DNA of 64,000 bases from Deinococcus hopiensis KR-140 (GTDB lineage Bacteria; Deinococcota; Deinococci; Deinococcales; Deinococcaceae), in NCBI RefSeq assembly GCF_900176165.1, contig NZ_FWWU01000009.1:1552501-1616500 (forward strand), given 5' to 3'. How positions within the stretch are numbered: position 1 is the first letter of the stretch; each line of letters begins with the position of its first letter. This document shows positions 30,034-39,356 of the stretch, in pieces. The position numbers and the translations under genes are program-made. The notes under the pieces were generated by a model. That model was not told the origin of the DNA and made no database searches. It saw only the letters and a program-made list of their open reading frames with translations.

Positions 30034-32394
30034 ATGCCCAGAAGCGTGACGAGCAGGACTTTGGCTTTTCCCCTGATGGCGGCCCTGACCGGCCTGCTGT
30101 CCGCCTGTAGCGCCCAGGGCCCGGGCACAGGTCCAGTGGGCTGCACGGCCCAGCCGGTTCCAGCCACGCCGCAGGCCCCGGCAGGCACCTACTCAGGGGA
30201 AACGTCAGAAAAGCTCTACGCAAACCTCCTGACGACTTCCGCGCGAAAGCCCTCCCAGGCAGGCGCCCTCAAAATCGTCAGCGTCGGCTGCATGAAGACG
30301 CTCGCCGATGCGAAGGGGACCCCCATTCAACTGCGCGGCATGAGTACCCACGGCCTGCAGTGGTTTCCCGAAATCGTCAACGACAATGCCTTCGCAGCCC
30401 TGTCCCGGGACTGGGGAGCCAACGCCGTGCGGCTCGCGATGTATGTCGGCGAGGGCGGGTACGCGACCAATCCCGAGGTCAAGCAAAAAGTCATTCAGGG
30501 CATCGATTACGCCATAGCCAACGACCTCTACGTGATTGTGGACTGGCACGTCCACTCTCCGGGCAGTCCCACTGCGGAGGTTTACCAGAAAGCCAATCCC
30601 ACCGCCTTCTTTAAGGAGATCGCGCAGAAATACCCCAACGACAGGCACATCATCTATGAGCTGGCCAACGAACCCAATCCCGGCAACCCGCCCGGTGTAC
30701 CCAACGATGCGTCCGGCTGGGCCTCGATCAAAGCCTACGCAGAACCGATCATCAAGATGCTGCGCGGCAGCGGCAACCAGAACATCGTCATCGTGGGGAC
30801 CCCCAACTGGAGTCAGCGTGCGGATCTGGCGGCAGACAACCCCATCAGCGATCCGAACGTCATGTACACCACCCACTTCTACACCGGGACCCACCTGGCG
30901 TCGAACGACGTGACGGACCGGGGCAACGTGATGAGCAACGTGCGCTACGCCCTGCAAAAAGGGGTGCCGGTCTTTGTGACCGAGTGGGGCACGAGCGAGG
31001 CCAGCGGCAACAACGGTCCTTTCCTTCAGGAGGCGGACACCTGGCTGGATTTCCTGAACCGAAACAACATCAGCTGGATCAACTGGTCACTCACCAACAA
31101 GAACGAGACCTCGGCGGCGTTTACCGCCTATGAACTCGGCAGGAGTCAGGCGACGAGCCTCGATCCCGGAACAGATCAGGAGTGGGCACCGCAAGAACTT
31201 ACCGTTTCCGGCGAATACGTCAGGGCCCGGATTCAGGGAAGCGCCTACCGGCCCTTTGACCGGACCGCCTTCCGGGAAACAGCCTGGAACTTCGACGATG
31301 GAACAACCCAGGGCTTCGTCGTCAACGGGGACAGCCCAGTCAAAACCGTGACGCTGAGCAACAGTGGTGGAGCCCTCAGAATCGGCGGTCTGGGCGGCAG
31401 CACCGACGTGTCGGCGGGCAATTACTGGGCCAACGTGCGCCTGTCCGCAGACGGCTCGTCCCAACATCCCAGCCTCGCCGGTGCCAAGGCGATGGGCCTG
31501 GATGTGCTTGTCCCTGCTCCCACCACGGTGTCCATCGCGGCCATTCCGCAAAGTGCGGCGCACGGCTGGGCCAATCCCAAAAACGCCGTCCAGCTGAAGC
31601 CAGACCAATTCGTCCGGCAGGCGGACGGAATGTACAAGGCGACGCTGACCCTCAGCACCGCCGACTCTCCCAACTTCGCGGACATCGCCGCCGATGCCGA
31701 CGCAAAGGGCAGCACCCTCACCAACCTGATCCTCTTCGTCGGATCGCAAAATGGCGGCGACGTCCTGCTGGACAACATCACCTTTTCGGGCAACCGCACC
31801 ACCACGGCTCCAACCGTCAACCATGACCCGCTGGGCACAGCCACGCTACCCTCGACCTTCGAGGACGGCACGCGGCAGGGCTGGAACTGGGACGCCACCT
31901 CGGGCGTAAAGGGTGCGCTGACCATCGCCAATGCCAACGGTTCCAAGGCCCTGTCCTGGGACGTGATGTATCCCGATGTCAAACCGGCGGACGCCTGGGC
32001 CTCCGCACCCCGTCTGGTGCTGGACATCCCCACCCAGACGCGCGGAACCAACAATTTCTTGCTGCTGGACCTCTACCTGAAGCCCGAAGCCGGACGCGCC
32101 ACGCAGGGCAACCTCTCGGTTAACCTGGCGTTTGGCCCGCCGAGCCTGGGATACTGGGCCCAGGCGCAGCAGTCGGTCAACATCCCACTGGGCGACCTGT
32201 CCGGCATGACCAAGACTTCCGACGGCCTGTACCGCGTGCAGGCGAGCTTCGACCTAAACAAATTTGATAAGCCGCTGGCCGCAGACACGGCCCTGGGCAA
32301 GATCAACCTGATCGTGGCCGACGTCAACAGCAACTACGCCGGGAAAATGTACCTGGACAACGTCCGCCTGGCGTCCTCCACTTCGGGCAACTGA
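30034..32394 (+). CDS. Secreted GH5 endoglucanase with CBM17/28-type modules
   Basis: The 786-residue protein starts with a lipoprotein signal (MAALTGLLSAC, acylated C25). A GH5 TIM barrel covers about residues 75-370: GMSTHGLQWFPEIVN, acid/base E213 in YELANEPNPG, and nucleophile E317 in VFVTEWGTSEASG. Two related beta-sandwich modules follow (about 410-590 and 610-785), each starting with an aromatic-acidic entry (WNFDDGTTQGF; FEDGTRQGWNW) and ending in LDNITFSG or LDNVRLASS, like CBM17/28. Bacillus alkaline cellulases have the same order. It should cut beta-1,4-glucans outside the cell while anchored to the envelope. It has lower GC than the neighbours and three operator-like sites upstream, suggesting acquired, sugar-controlled expression. 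Confidence 0.92.
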   Translation: MPRSVTSRTLAFPLMAALTGLLSACSAQGPGTGPVGCTAQPVPATPQAPAGTYSGETSEKLYANLLTTSARKPSQAGALKIVSVGCMKTLADAKGTPIQLRGMSTHGLQWFPEIVNDNAFAALSRDWGANAVRLAMYVGEGGYATNPEVKQKVIQGIDYAIANDLYVIVDWHVHSPGSPTAEVYQKANPTAFFKEIAQKYPNDRHIIYELANEPNPGNPPGVPNDASGWASIKAYAEPIIKMLRGSGNQNIVIVGTPNWSQRADLAADNPISDPNVMYTTHFYTGTHLASNDVTDRGNVMSNVRYALQKGVPVFVTEWGTSEASGNNGPFLQEADTWLDFLNRNNISWINWSLTNKNETSAAFTAYELGRSQATSLDPGTDQEWAPQELTVSGEYVRARIQGSAYRPFDRTAFRETAWNFDDGTTQGFVVNGDSPVKTVTLSNSGGALRIGGLGGSTDVSAGNYWANVRLSADGSSQHPSLAGAKAMGLDVLVPAPTTVSIAAIPQSAAHGWANPKNAVQLKPDQFVRQADGMYKATLTLSTADSPNFADIAADADAKGSTLTNLILFVGSQNGGDVLLDNITFSGNRTTTAPTVNHDPLGTATLPSTFEDGTRQGWNWDATSGVKGALTIANANGSKALSWDVMYPDVKPADAWASAPRLVLDIPTQTRGTNNFLLLDLYLKPEAGRATQGNLSVNLAFGPPSLGYWAQAQQSVNIPLGDLSGMTKTSDGLYRVQASFDLNKFDKPLAADTALGKINLIVADVNSNYAGKMYLDNVRLASSTSGN

Positions 32395-32437
32395 CGCGGG
32401 CCGCGGCTCGACTGAAGCGGGGGGCAGGCTGGGCAAA

Positions 32438-32471
32438 GGGCGGGGAGAGCCGGAGGGAGCTCTCCCCGCCC
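32438..32471. terminator. Hairpin between convergent genes
   Basis: A perfect 13-bp stem (GGGCGGGGAGAGC, 32438-32450, with 32459-32471) and an 8-nt loop. It is shared by the GH5 gene and the convergent lipoprotein gene, whose stop codon touches the hairpin. There is no long U-tract. Confidence 0.65.
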
Positions 32472-33043
32472 TACTGGCTCGCCCGCAGCTTCGTCACGTT
32501 GCCTGCTCCGTCTTCCACCTGAATTTCGGCGTAAGTGCCTGTGGTTTCGGCGTAGAAGTCGGTGCGGGCACCGGGGGTAATGTTCAGCCGCTTGCCGTCC
32601 ACAGTGATCTGGGCCACGCGGGTATTGTCGGTGGCGACGCCGGTGACGCGAATGACGCTCCGCTCGCGTTCGAAGCGGGTCACCTTGATGGCCGGCGGCA
32701 CCGTGTCCACCGCGATGGGCAGCACCAGCGTGGCCGTGTTGCCCGCCGCGTCCCGTGCCCCGAAGGTCAGGTCCCGCCGCGCTCCCGTCAATTCCGTCTG
32801 AAACGAGAACTGGGCAATCTTGCGGCTGCCAGGCTGAATGGTGAGCGGCTTGCCGTCCACCGTCAGCGCGACCACCCCCTGGTCGTCGAGCGCGTAGCCC
32901 TTCACGGTGATGTTGCGCGCCCGACTGACGCCCCCGCCGTCAGGACTCGTGACCACGATCCGGGGCTTGAAGGTGTCGGCGGTGCGGGCGCAGCTCCCGA
33001 GGGCCGGGATAAGCAGGGCGAGGACAAGCACGGAGCGGCGCAT
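32471..33043 (-). CDS. Lipoprotein with Ig-like repeats
   Basis: The 190-residue protein has a lipobox, LLIPALGSCARTA with acylated C18. Two repeats of about 75 residues follow, each with a 'VKGYALDDQGVVALTVDGK' or 'VTGVATDNTRVAQITVDGKR' strand pair and a closing 'DAAGNTATLVLPI' or 'DGAGNVTKLRASQ'. These are bacterial Ig-like or glucodextranase-type domains found in surface proteins. The function is unknown, probably structural or binding. ATG 33043 follows TATACT by 7 nt. Confidence 0.85.
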   Translation of the reverse strand: MRRSVLVLALLIPALGSCARTADTFKPRIVVTSPDGGGVSRARNITVKGYALDDQGVVALTVDGKPLTIQPGSRKIAQFSFQTELTGARRDLTFGARDAAGNTATLVLPIAVDTVPPAIKVTRFERERSVIRVTGVATDNTRVAQITVDGKRLNITPGARTDFYAETTGTYAEIQVEDGAGNVTKLRASQ

Positions 33044-33050
33044 GGAGGGA

Positions 33051-33056
33051 AGTATA
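33051..33056 (-). promoter_or_regulatory. Candidate -10 element (TATACT), gene at 33043
   Basis: TATACT on the minus strand ends 7 nt before ATG 33043. Confidence 0.6.
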
Positions 33057-33066
33057 AAGCGGTCGG

Positions 33067-33147
33067 CCCTCAGCGATCAGCGGTCTGCAAAAGCACAGAC
33101 GCATAAGCATCTGGGGCTGCTCAAGGCTGAGGGCTGACCGCTGACGG
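33067..33147. repeat. Inverted heptad repeat element
   Basis: The left arm is CCCTCAG, CGATCAG, CGGTCTG (33067-33087); the right arm is CTGAGGG, CTGACCG, CTGACGG (33127-33147). Both arms are exact 7-bp units, and the right arm is roughly the inverse complement of the left. About 39 bases separate them. It lies between the divergent lipoprotein and hisZ genes, overlapping neither. Confidence 0.65.
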
Positions 33148-33159
33148 CTTCCAGAATGC

Positions 33160-33165
33160 TTTAAT
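33160..33165 (+). promoter_or_regulatory. Candidate -10 element (TTTAAT) of hisZ
   Basis: TTTAAT ends 7 nt before GTG 33173. The alternative ATG 33164 overlaps this hexamer, which favours GTG 33173 as start. Confidence 0.55.
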
Positions 33166-33172
33166 GCCCCCC

Positions 33173-34306
33173 GTGAGCCTCTCCGCCCGCGTTCCCACCC
33201 ACAGCCGCGCCGTTCCCGAGGGCACCCGAGACGTGCTGCCCCCCGAGTGGGCCTGGCGTGAACATCTGCGCGCGAGGCTGGCTGCCGAGTTCGCCGCCTG
33301 GGGCTACCGGGGAGTGGACGTTCCGGCGCTGGAATTCGCCTCGGAGGGACACCCGCAAAATGCGCGGGCCTTCAAACTTATCGACGCGGGCGGCGAGGTG
33401 CTGGCGCTGAGAAGCGAGTTCACCACGGCCATCGGCCGGCTGGTGCGGGTGCGCTTTCCGGCGGGGCCCTTTCCCCTGCGCCTGCAATACGGCGGGCGGC
33501 TGTGGCTGAGGATGCTGACGAGCGAGCTCGGAAGGCTGCGCGAGTTCGGCCAGGTGGGCGTGGAGCTGATCGGCGTGGCAACGCCCCAGGCCGACGCGGA
33601 ACTGCTCGCGCTCGGAACGCGCGCCCTCGCGGCGGTGGGCGTGCAGGCGGTGATGGAGGTGGGCTACCCCGGCTTTGTCGACGCCGTGCTCGAGGACGCC
33701 GGCGTGCCGGAAGACGTGCGCGACGCTCTGCACAACGCGATTGACCGCAAGAGCGGAGCGGACGTGGACCTGCTGGCAATCGGGCACGGCCTGGGTCCCG
33801 AAGTGACGCGCACGCTGCACTTCCTGACTGATCTGTACGGCGGGCCCGAGGTGCTGGCCCAGGCCGCGGCCCTGGCGCAGGGTGAGCGGGCGCGGGCGGC
33901 GGTGGCGCACCTCGAGGCCGTGGCGGCCCTGTCCAGTGGGGAGCTGCTGTTCGATCTCGGGGCCACCCGGCGCTACGACTACTACACGGGCATCACCTTC
34001 CGCGCCTACGCCCAGGGGCTGAACCAGCCGGTGCTGGGTGGCGGGCGCTACCACCTGGGAGACCTGCCGGGCGCGGGCTTCGCCATCGGCCTGGAGCGGC
34101 TGACCGAGGTGGCGGCGCAGAACCTGCCCCAGGCGCCGGAGGTGGTGCTGGCCCTGGACCCGGCGGGGGCGGAGGCGGCCCGCGCGGCTGGACTCGTGGC
34201 GGAACTCGCCTGGACGGGAGACCGCTCGGAGTTGCTCGCCTACTGCCGCGATCGGGGGATCCGGCGCTGGGCCCAGGGCCAGACGCTCACGGAGGTGACG
34301 GCATGA
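33173..34306 (+). CDS. hisZ: ATP phosphoribosyltransferase regulatory subunit HisZ
   Basis: HisZ is a histidyl-tRNA-synthetase-like protein without ligase activity that activates the short form of HisG and carries histidine feedback. The 377-residue protein shows class II synthetase-derived segments: VPEGTRDVLPPEW, an ALRSEFTTAIGRLVRVRF motif 2 region, FDLGATRRYDYYTGITF and LGGGRYHLGDLPGAGFAIGL. The start GTG 33173 is chosen by its -10 element 7 nt upstream. It overlaps hisG by 4 bases, giving one operon. Confidence 0.93.
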   Translation: MSLSARVPTHSRAVPEGTRDVLPPEWAWREHLRARLAAEFAAWGYRGVDVPALEFASEGHPQNARAFKLIDAGGEVLALRSEFTTAIGRLVRVRFPAGPFPLRLQYGGRLWLRMLTSELGRLREFGQVGVELIGVATPQADAELLALGTRALAAVGVQAVMEVGYPGFVDAVLEDAGVPEDVRDALHNAIDRKSGADVDLLAIGHGLGPEVTRTLHFLTDLYGGPEVLAQAAALAQGERARAAVAHLEAVAALSSGELLFDLGATRRYDYYTGITFRAYAQGLNQPVLGGGRYHLGDLPGAGFAIGLERLTEVAAQNLPQAPEVVLALDPAGAEAARAAGLVAELAWTGDRSELLAYCRDRGIRRWAQGQTLTEVTA

Positions 34307-34971
34307 CGCCCGCTCCGAACCGCTCCCCGGACCACCTCACCCTCGCGCTGCCCAAGGGCCGGATCCTGGAGGAGGCCGTGGAGCTGCTCTCGCGCGCCGG
34401 GCTGCCCCTGACGCTGCCGGAAAAATCCCGGGCGCTTCGGCACGAGTTTCCGGGCGTCACGGTGCTGGAACTGCGCAACCAGGACGTGCCGGTGTACGTG
34501 GACCTGGGTGTGGCCGACGCGGGGATCGTCGGCAAGGACGTGCTGGTCGAGTCGGGCCGCACGGTGTACGAGCCGGTGGACCTGCATTTCGCCGCCTGCC
34601 GCCTCTCGCTGATCCGCGAGGTGGGAGCCACCTCCCCCATTGCCCGCGTCGCCACCAAGTACCCGCGCTCGGCCCGCGCGTACCTCTCGGCGCAGGGGAT
34701 TCCCGCCGAGGTGGTCAAGCTCTCCGGCAACATCGAACTCGCCGCACTGACGGGACTGGCGGACGCAGTGGTGGACCTGGTGCAGACGGGAAGCACCCTC
34801 AAGGCCAACAACCTGGAGGAACTCGACGTGCTGTACCGCTCGTCGGCCCGTTTGGTAATCAACCGCGCGGCGCTGAAGCTGCGGCGGGATCGGCTGCGGC
34901 CCCTGATCACGCGGCTGCGGGAACTGGTGACGCCGGAGGGAGCAGAGGCGGGCGGCGCGGCGGTAAGGTAG
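34303..34971 (+). CDS. hisG: ATP phosphoribosyltransferase HisG (short form)
   Basis: HisG condenses ATP and PRPP in the first step of histidine synthesis. The 222-residue protein lacks the C-terminal regulatory domain of long HisG, as expected when hisZ is present. Visible are LTLALPKGRILEEAVELL, ADAGIVGKDVLVES, ATKYPRSARAYLSAQGI, and the PRPP-binding loop GLADAVVDLVQTGSTLKANN. ATG 34303 overlaps the hisZ stop. Confidence 0.96.
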   Translation: MTPAPNRSPDHLTLALPKGRILEEAVELLSRAGLPLTLPEKSRALRHEFPGVTVLELRNQDVPVYVDLGVADAGIVGKDVLVESGRTVYEPVDLHFAACRLSLIREVGATSPIARVATKYPRSARAYLSAQGIPAEVVKLSGNIELAALTGLADAVVDLVQTGSTLKANNLEELDVLYRSSARLVINRAALKLRRDRLRPLITRLRELVTPEGAEAGGAAVR

Positions 34972-34975
34972 GGGT

Positions 34976-35254
34976 GTGCCTGACCTGCCCCAACTCGCCG
35001 CGCGGCTGACGCTGCTCTCCCAGATGCTAACCCAGCGGCGCGCCGCCCTGGAAGCCATGAACGCCGCTGCCCGCGCCGGGGGCACGGACGCCGAACTGCA
35101 CCACCTGATCACCGACGCGATGGCGGTGCGCGCCATGCTGACCACCATTAACGAGCAGGCCGAACTGCTCGAAGAAATGCTCACGGCAACGCTGCCCCTG
35201 CTGGAAGACAACACCGCCGCCCTGGAAGGGTGGGTGAAGGCGCGGGGGGGGTGA
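34976..35254 (+). CDS. Small helical protein after hisG (92 aa)
   Basis: The 92-residue product is not recognised. It is almost wholly helical by composition (LAARLTLLSQMLTQRRAALE, MLTTINEQAELLEEMLTATL) and acidic, suggesting a small coiled-coil or bundle protein. It starts GTG 34976, 4 bases after the hisG stop, with TAAGGT 6 nt upstream, so it may be read with the his genes or from its own promoter. A hairpin follows at 35363. Confidence 0.7.
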   Translation: MPDLPQLAARLTLLSQMLTQRRAALEAMNAAARAGGTDAELHHLITDAMAVRAMLTTINEQAELLEEMLTATLPLLEDNTAALEGWVKARGG

Positions 35255-35362
35255 GGGGGTTCGGCCGCGCCCGCAGATGGGCATGGCCGTAGAGCCCTGT
35301 TGGGGGATGGGGGCCATATTCCCCGTCACCGTCATCGGAACCCGGTCACGCTTTTCCAAATC

Positions 35363-35386
35363 AGAGGCGGCTCTCTCGCCGCCTCT
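35363..35386. terminator. Hairpin between the hisG-side gene and patB
   Basis: A 9-bp perfect stem (AGAGGCGGC/GCCGCCTCT) and 6-nt loop lie between two convergent genes. The U-tract is poor on both sides. Probable shared terminator. Confidence 0.6.
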
Positions 35387-35390
35387 TCCA

Positions 35391-36617
<1,227 letters not shown>

Positions 36618-37239
36618 GGGGCGAGCATACGCCGGGGCAGACGGGAGTGTCGCGGTCTGCTCTATTTTCCCGACAACCGCGCGCCGCGCCAGACGAATCA
36701 GACCCAGACGGCAGAACCCACCCAGCTTGCGGCTGACGAGTTCGGGGACCGTGCCCAGCAGCGCGGTGGGGTTCGCTGTTGGTCAGAAGGGCGCGTGCGG
36801 CCCTGGGGCATCTTCCAGCAGGTAGGCCGCCAGCCCCTCGCCCCGTTCTCCGAAGACGAGCGATTCCATCCGGGTCAGCGACTCCACCTGCCGCCGGGCC
36901 AACGAGGCGATCACCGCCTGCGTCGGGGCCGAACTGCCGAAGACCCGCTCACGCACCCCCTCGGCGGGCAGGGCGAGCAGCTCGGTGGGCGTTTGCAGCG
37001 ACACGGCGCTCGCCTGGGCCACGGCCTGACTCTGAACCCACGCCAAACAGGGGCCTGCCGCGCCGGAATGTGCGGAACGCCCCCCCGGCAGCCAGGGGGA
37101 CAAGCTCGTGCGGGGGCACGTTCCGGAAGGTGGGCGAGAAACCCAGAAGCTGCTGCGCCCGCTCCGCCACAAGGTTTATGGTGGCGCGGAGAGTGGGAGG
37201 GAAGGCGCTCGGCCGCCTGTCCTCCTCAGAAACGTTCAC
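36618..37239 (-). pseudogene. Ruined Crp/Fnr family regulator gene
   Basis: The C-terminal helix-turn-helix is intact in sequence (TALLGTVPELVSRKLGGFCR, then LGLIRLARRAVV; 36670-36770) but lacks its own stop and reads in frame into patB. Upstream, an in-frame TGA (36783-36785) interrupts it after RRQVESLTRMESLVFGERGE and LAAYLLEDAPG. Further up the frame changes near 37050, and the N-terminal piece (FSPTFRNVPPHELVPLAAGG, then FRTFRRGRPLF) belongs to a cyclic-nucleotide-binding domain most of which is missing. GTG 37239 is the likely original start, inside the ferredoxin gene's end. Confidence 0.7.
36624..36629 (-). promoter_or_regulatory. Candidate -10 element (TATGCT) of patB
   Basis: TATGCT on the minus strand ends 6 nt before ATG 36617, inside the Crp/Fnr remnant. 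Confidence 0.55.
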
Positions 37240-37537
37240 CGGGCAGGGCTTCGCTCGTCGTCCGGTCCACCGGTGGCGCGCAGGGCAGGCGTGGGCCAGG
37301 CCACAGGCCGAAAAATACCGGGCTCTTGAGGCTAAACGCCGCCTGACCGGTGGGCACGTCCTTCTTGGCAAACATCGCGACCACCGGGCATGTGGCCACG
37401 CACGCGCCGCAGTGGACGCACTCATCCGGCTGAATCAGGGGCTGGTCTCCAGCACGGTGGATGCGGTCCACCGTGCAGACCTCGGCGCAGGCACGGTCCT
37501 TGGCGCGGATGCAGGGCTGGGTGATGACGTGGGCCAG
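37226..37537 (-). pseudogene. fdxA: 7Fe ferredoxin gene without a normal start codon
   Basis: The frame encodes a 7Fe-type ferredoxin: HVITQPCIRAKDRACAEVCTV holds the C-x7-C-x3-C set and DECVHCGACVATCPVVAMF the C-x2-C-x2-C-x3-C-P set. Both clusters look complete. However, the codon where relatives start with Met is CTG (37535-37537), and an in-frame stop lies 24 bases upstream. A second oddity is a C-terminal tail of about 20 residues after SPVFFGLWPGP. It may still be translated from CTG, but the decayed Crp/Fnr partner suggests loss of the pair. Confidence 0.55.
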
Positions 37538-37590
37538 GCCCGTATGGTGCGCGGAGGCGGGTCAGGCAGCCATGGCCTGGGTTAAGGCCG

Positions 37591-37596
37591 TAGACT
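37591..37596 (+). promoter_or_regulatory. Candidate -10 element (TAGACT) of mtnN
   Basis: TAGACT ends 7 nt before ATG 37604; no ribosome site is seen. Confidence 0.6.
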
Positions 37597-37603
37597 GCGC
37601 TCC

Positions 37604-38305
37604 ATGCTGGCGATCATGGGCGCGATGGACGAGGAAATCGAGTTGCTCCTGGCGGAGTTGCAGGAGCGTGAAACGCTGGAACGGCCCGGCGTCACCCTGT
37701 ACCGGGGCGTGCTGGAGGGCGTGCCGGTGTTGCTCACCAAGGGCGGCATCGGTAAGGTCAATGCCGCGATGACGGCCACGCACCTGCTTCACGCGGGCGC
37801 GACGCGCGTGATCTTTACCGGTGTGGCGGGCGGCGTTCACCCGAATCTCAGGGTGGGCGACATCGTCGTGAGCACCGACCTCGTGCAGCACGACGTGGAC
37901 GTGACGGCCCTGAATTACGCGCCCGGCACCATTCCGGGTGAGACGCCCTGCTGGGCGGCCGACGAGCACCTGCGCGCGGTGGCGCTGGAAGCGGCGCGCG
38001 AGGTGGAAGGCGTGCAGACCGTGGAAGGCCGGGTGGCGAGCGGAGACCAGTTCATTGCGTCGAGTGAGGGAGTGCAGCGGCTGTGGACCGAGTTCAGCGC
38101 GTCTTGCGCCGAGATGGAGGGCGCGGCGGTGGCCCAGGTCTGTGCCAAAGCGGGCGTGCCCTTCGTGGTGATCCGCTCGGTAAGCGACACGGCCGACCAC
38201 AGCGCCAACGTGGACTACCGGACCTTTATGCCCCTGGTGGCGCGCCACGCCAAACAGGTGGTTCGCGGCATGTTGACCCGTCTGGGAGCCTCCGCAGGCG
38301 CGTGA
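37604..38305 (+). CDS. mtnN: 5'-methylthioadenosine/S-adenosylhomocysteine nucleosidase
   Basis: MtnN removes adenine from methylthioadenosine, S-adenosylhomocysteine and 5'-deoxyadenosine. The 233-residue protein has the acidic start MLAIMGAMDEEIELLLAEL, TKGGIGKVNAAMTATHLL, FTGVAGGVHPNLRVGDIVVS, the substrate Glu in CAEMEGAAVAQVC and the catalytic Asp in IRSVSDTADHSA. It is leaderless by its -10 element. Its stop overlaps the start of a CidA/LrgA gene, giving an unusual operon with two membrane proteins. Confidence 0.95.
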   Translation: MLAIMGAMDEEIELLLAELQERETLERPGVTLYRGVLEGVPVLLTKGGIGKVNAAMTATHLLHAGATRVIFTGVAGGVHPNLRVGDIVVSTDLVQHDVDVTALNYAPGTIPGETPCWAADEHLRAVALEAAREVEGVQTVEGRVASGDQFIASSEGVQRLWTEFSASCAEMEGAAVAQVCAKAGVPFVVIRSVSDTADHSANVDYRTFMPLVARHAKQVVRGMLTRLGASAGA

Positions 38306-38676
38306 GTACACCCGCCCCCCTCCCTTCTCCGGTGCGCCTCGCGCTGGGGCTGGGGGTGCTGACGGCTTTTGCGGCGTTGGGTACGGCGCTGGCCTCGGGC
38401 CTGCACCTGCCGCTGCCCGGTTCCGTGCTGGGCATGGTCTTGCTGTGGGCGGCCCTCTCGCTGCGCCTCGTGCGGCTGGAATGGGTGGAAGGCGCGGGGG
38501 ACGGCCTGCTCGCCCTGCTGGGCCTGCTGTTCGTGCCCGCCACCGTCGGCGCCGTGGACTACCTCTCGGCGGGGGCCGCGTGGGGCCTGTGGCTGCTGGT
38601 GATGCTGTCCGGACTCCTGCTGGGCGCAGGGACGGCGGGCGGCATCGCGGCCCAGCTGGTGCGGGACCGGGCATGA
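38302..38676 (+). CDS. CidA/LrgA family holin-like protein
   Basis: The 124-residue protein has four membrane helices and the CidA/LrgA segment ALASGLHLPLPGSVLGMVLL followed by LLALLGLLFVPATVGAV. Family members resemble phage holins and influence cell lysis, or act in metabolite transport with an LrgB partner. GTG 38302 overlaps the mtnN stop. It overlaps lrgB by 4 bases. Confidence 0.88.
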   Translation: MSTPAPLPSPVRLALGLGVLTAFAALGTALASGLHLPLPGSVLGMVLLWAALSLRLVRLEWVEGAGDGLLALLGLLFVPATVGAVDYLSAGAAWGLWLLVMLSGLLLGAGTAGGIAAQLVRDRA

Positions 38677-39329
38677 TCTGGCTGGCCCTCACGCTGCTCG
38701 CCTTCACGCTGGGCGTGGCGGCACAGTTGCGCCTCAGGCATCCGGCGGTCAATCCCACCCTGATCGCCACCGTGCTCGTCGCGGGCGCGTTGCTGCTTAC
38801 CCGCACCCCGTACCTGCACTATGCGGCGCAGGTGCAGCCCCTGTCATTCCTGCTCGGTCCGGCGGTGGTGGCGCTGGCCGTGCCGCTGTACCGGTTGCGG
38901 TCCCTGCTGGCGCGGGAGTGGCGGGCGCTCGTGGTGGGCGGGGTGGTGGGCACTTTGGTAGGCGTAGGCGTCGATACCCTGCTGCCCCACCTGCTCGGAT
39001 TGGACGTGGCTGCCCGGCGCTCCCTGATGACCGCATCCGCCACCAGCCCCGTCGCCCTGCAACTCGCCGGGGTCACGGGCGCACCCCCGGCGCTCGCCGC
39101 CACGCTCGCGGTGCTCTCGGGGCTCCTGGGGGCGCTGGTGCTGCCGCCCACGCTGACCCAGCTGGGCATCCGCCACCCACTGGCGCGCGGTACCGCCATG
39201 GGCAGTGTCGCCCACGGCATCGGTACCGCGCGCGCCCGGGAGGAAGGCGAGGCGACCGGGGCCGCCAGCAGCGTCGGCATGGGCCTGGCCGCGCTGGTGG
39301 TGACGGCGGTGGTGGCGCTGCTGAGGTAA
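38673..39329 (+). CDS. lrgB: LrgB family protein
   Basis: The 218-residue membrane protein has about seven helices and the LrgB features PLSFLLGPAVVALAVPLYRL, RRSLMTASATSPVALQLA, and GTAMGSVAHGIGTARAREEG. LrgB works with LrgA/CidA; plant and bacterial homologues transport glycolate or pyruvate. ATG 38673 overlaps the CidA/LrgA stop. It ends about 28 bases before the convergent PSD-like gene. Confidence 0.9.
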   Translation: MIWLALTLLAFTLGVAAQLRLRHPAVNPTLIATVLVAGALLLTRTPYLHYAAQVQPLSFLLGPAVVALAVPLYRLRSLLAREWRALVVGGVVGTLVGVGVDTLLPHLLGLDVAARRSLMTASATSPVALQLAGVTGAPPALAATLAVLSGLLGALVLPPTLTQLGIRHPLARGTAMGSVAHGIGTARAREEGEATGAASSVGMGLAALVVTAVVALLR

Positions 39330-39356
39330 CGGAGCGGCCAGCGGGTTTCCGCGCGT

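Noticed and set aside
29766..30110. Open frame in the GH5 leader (114 codons)
   Set aside because: It overlaps the predicted promoter and GH5 start, and no family or ribosome site supports it.
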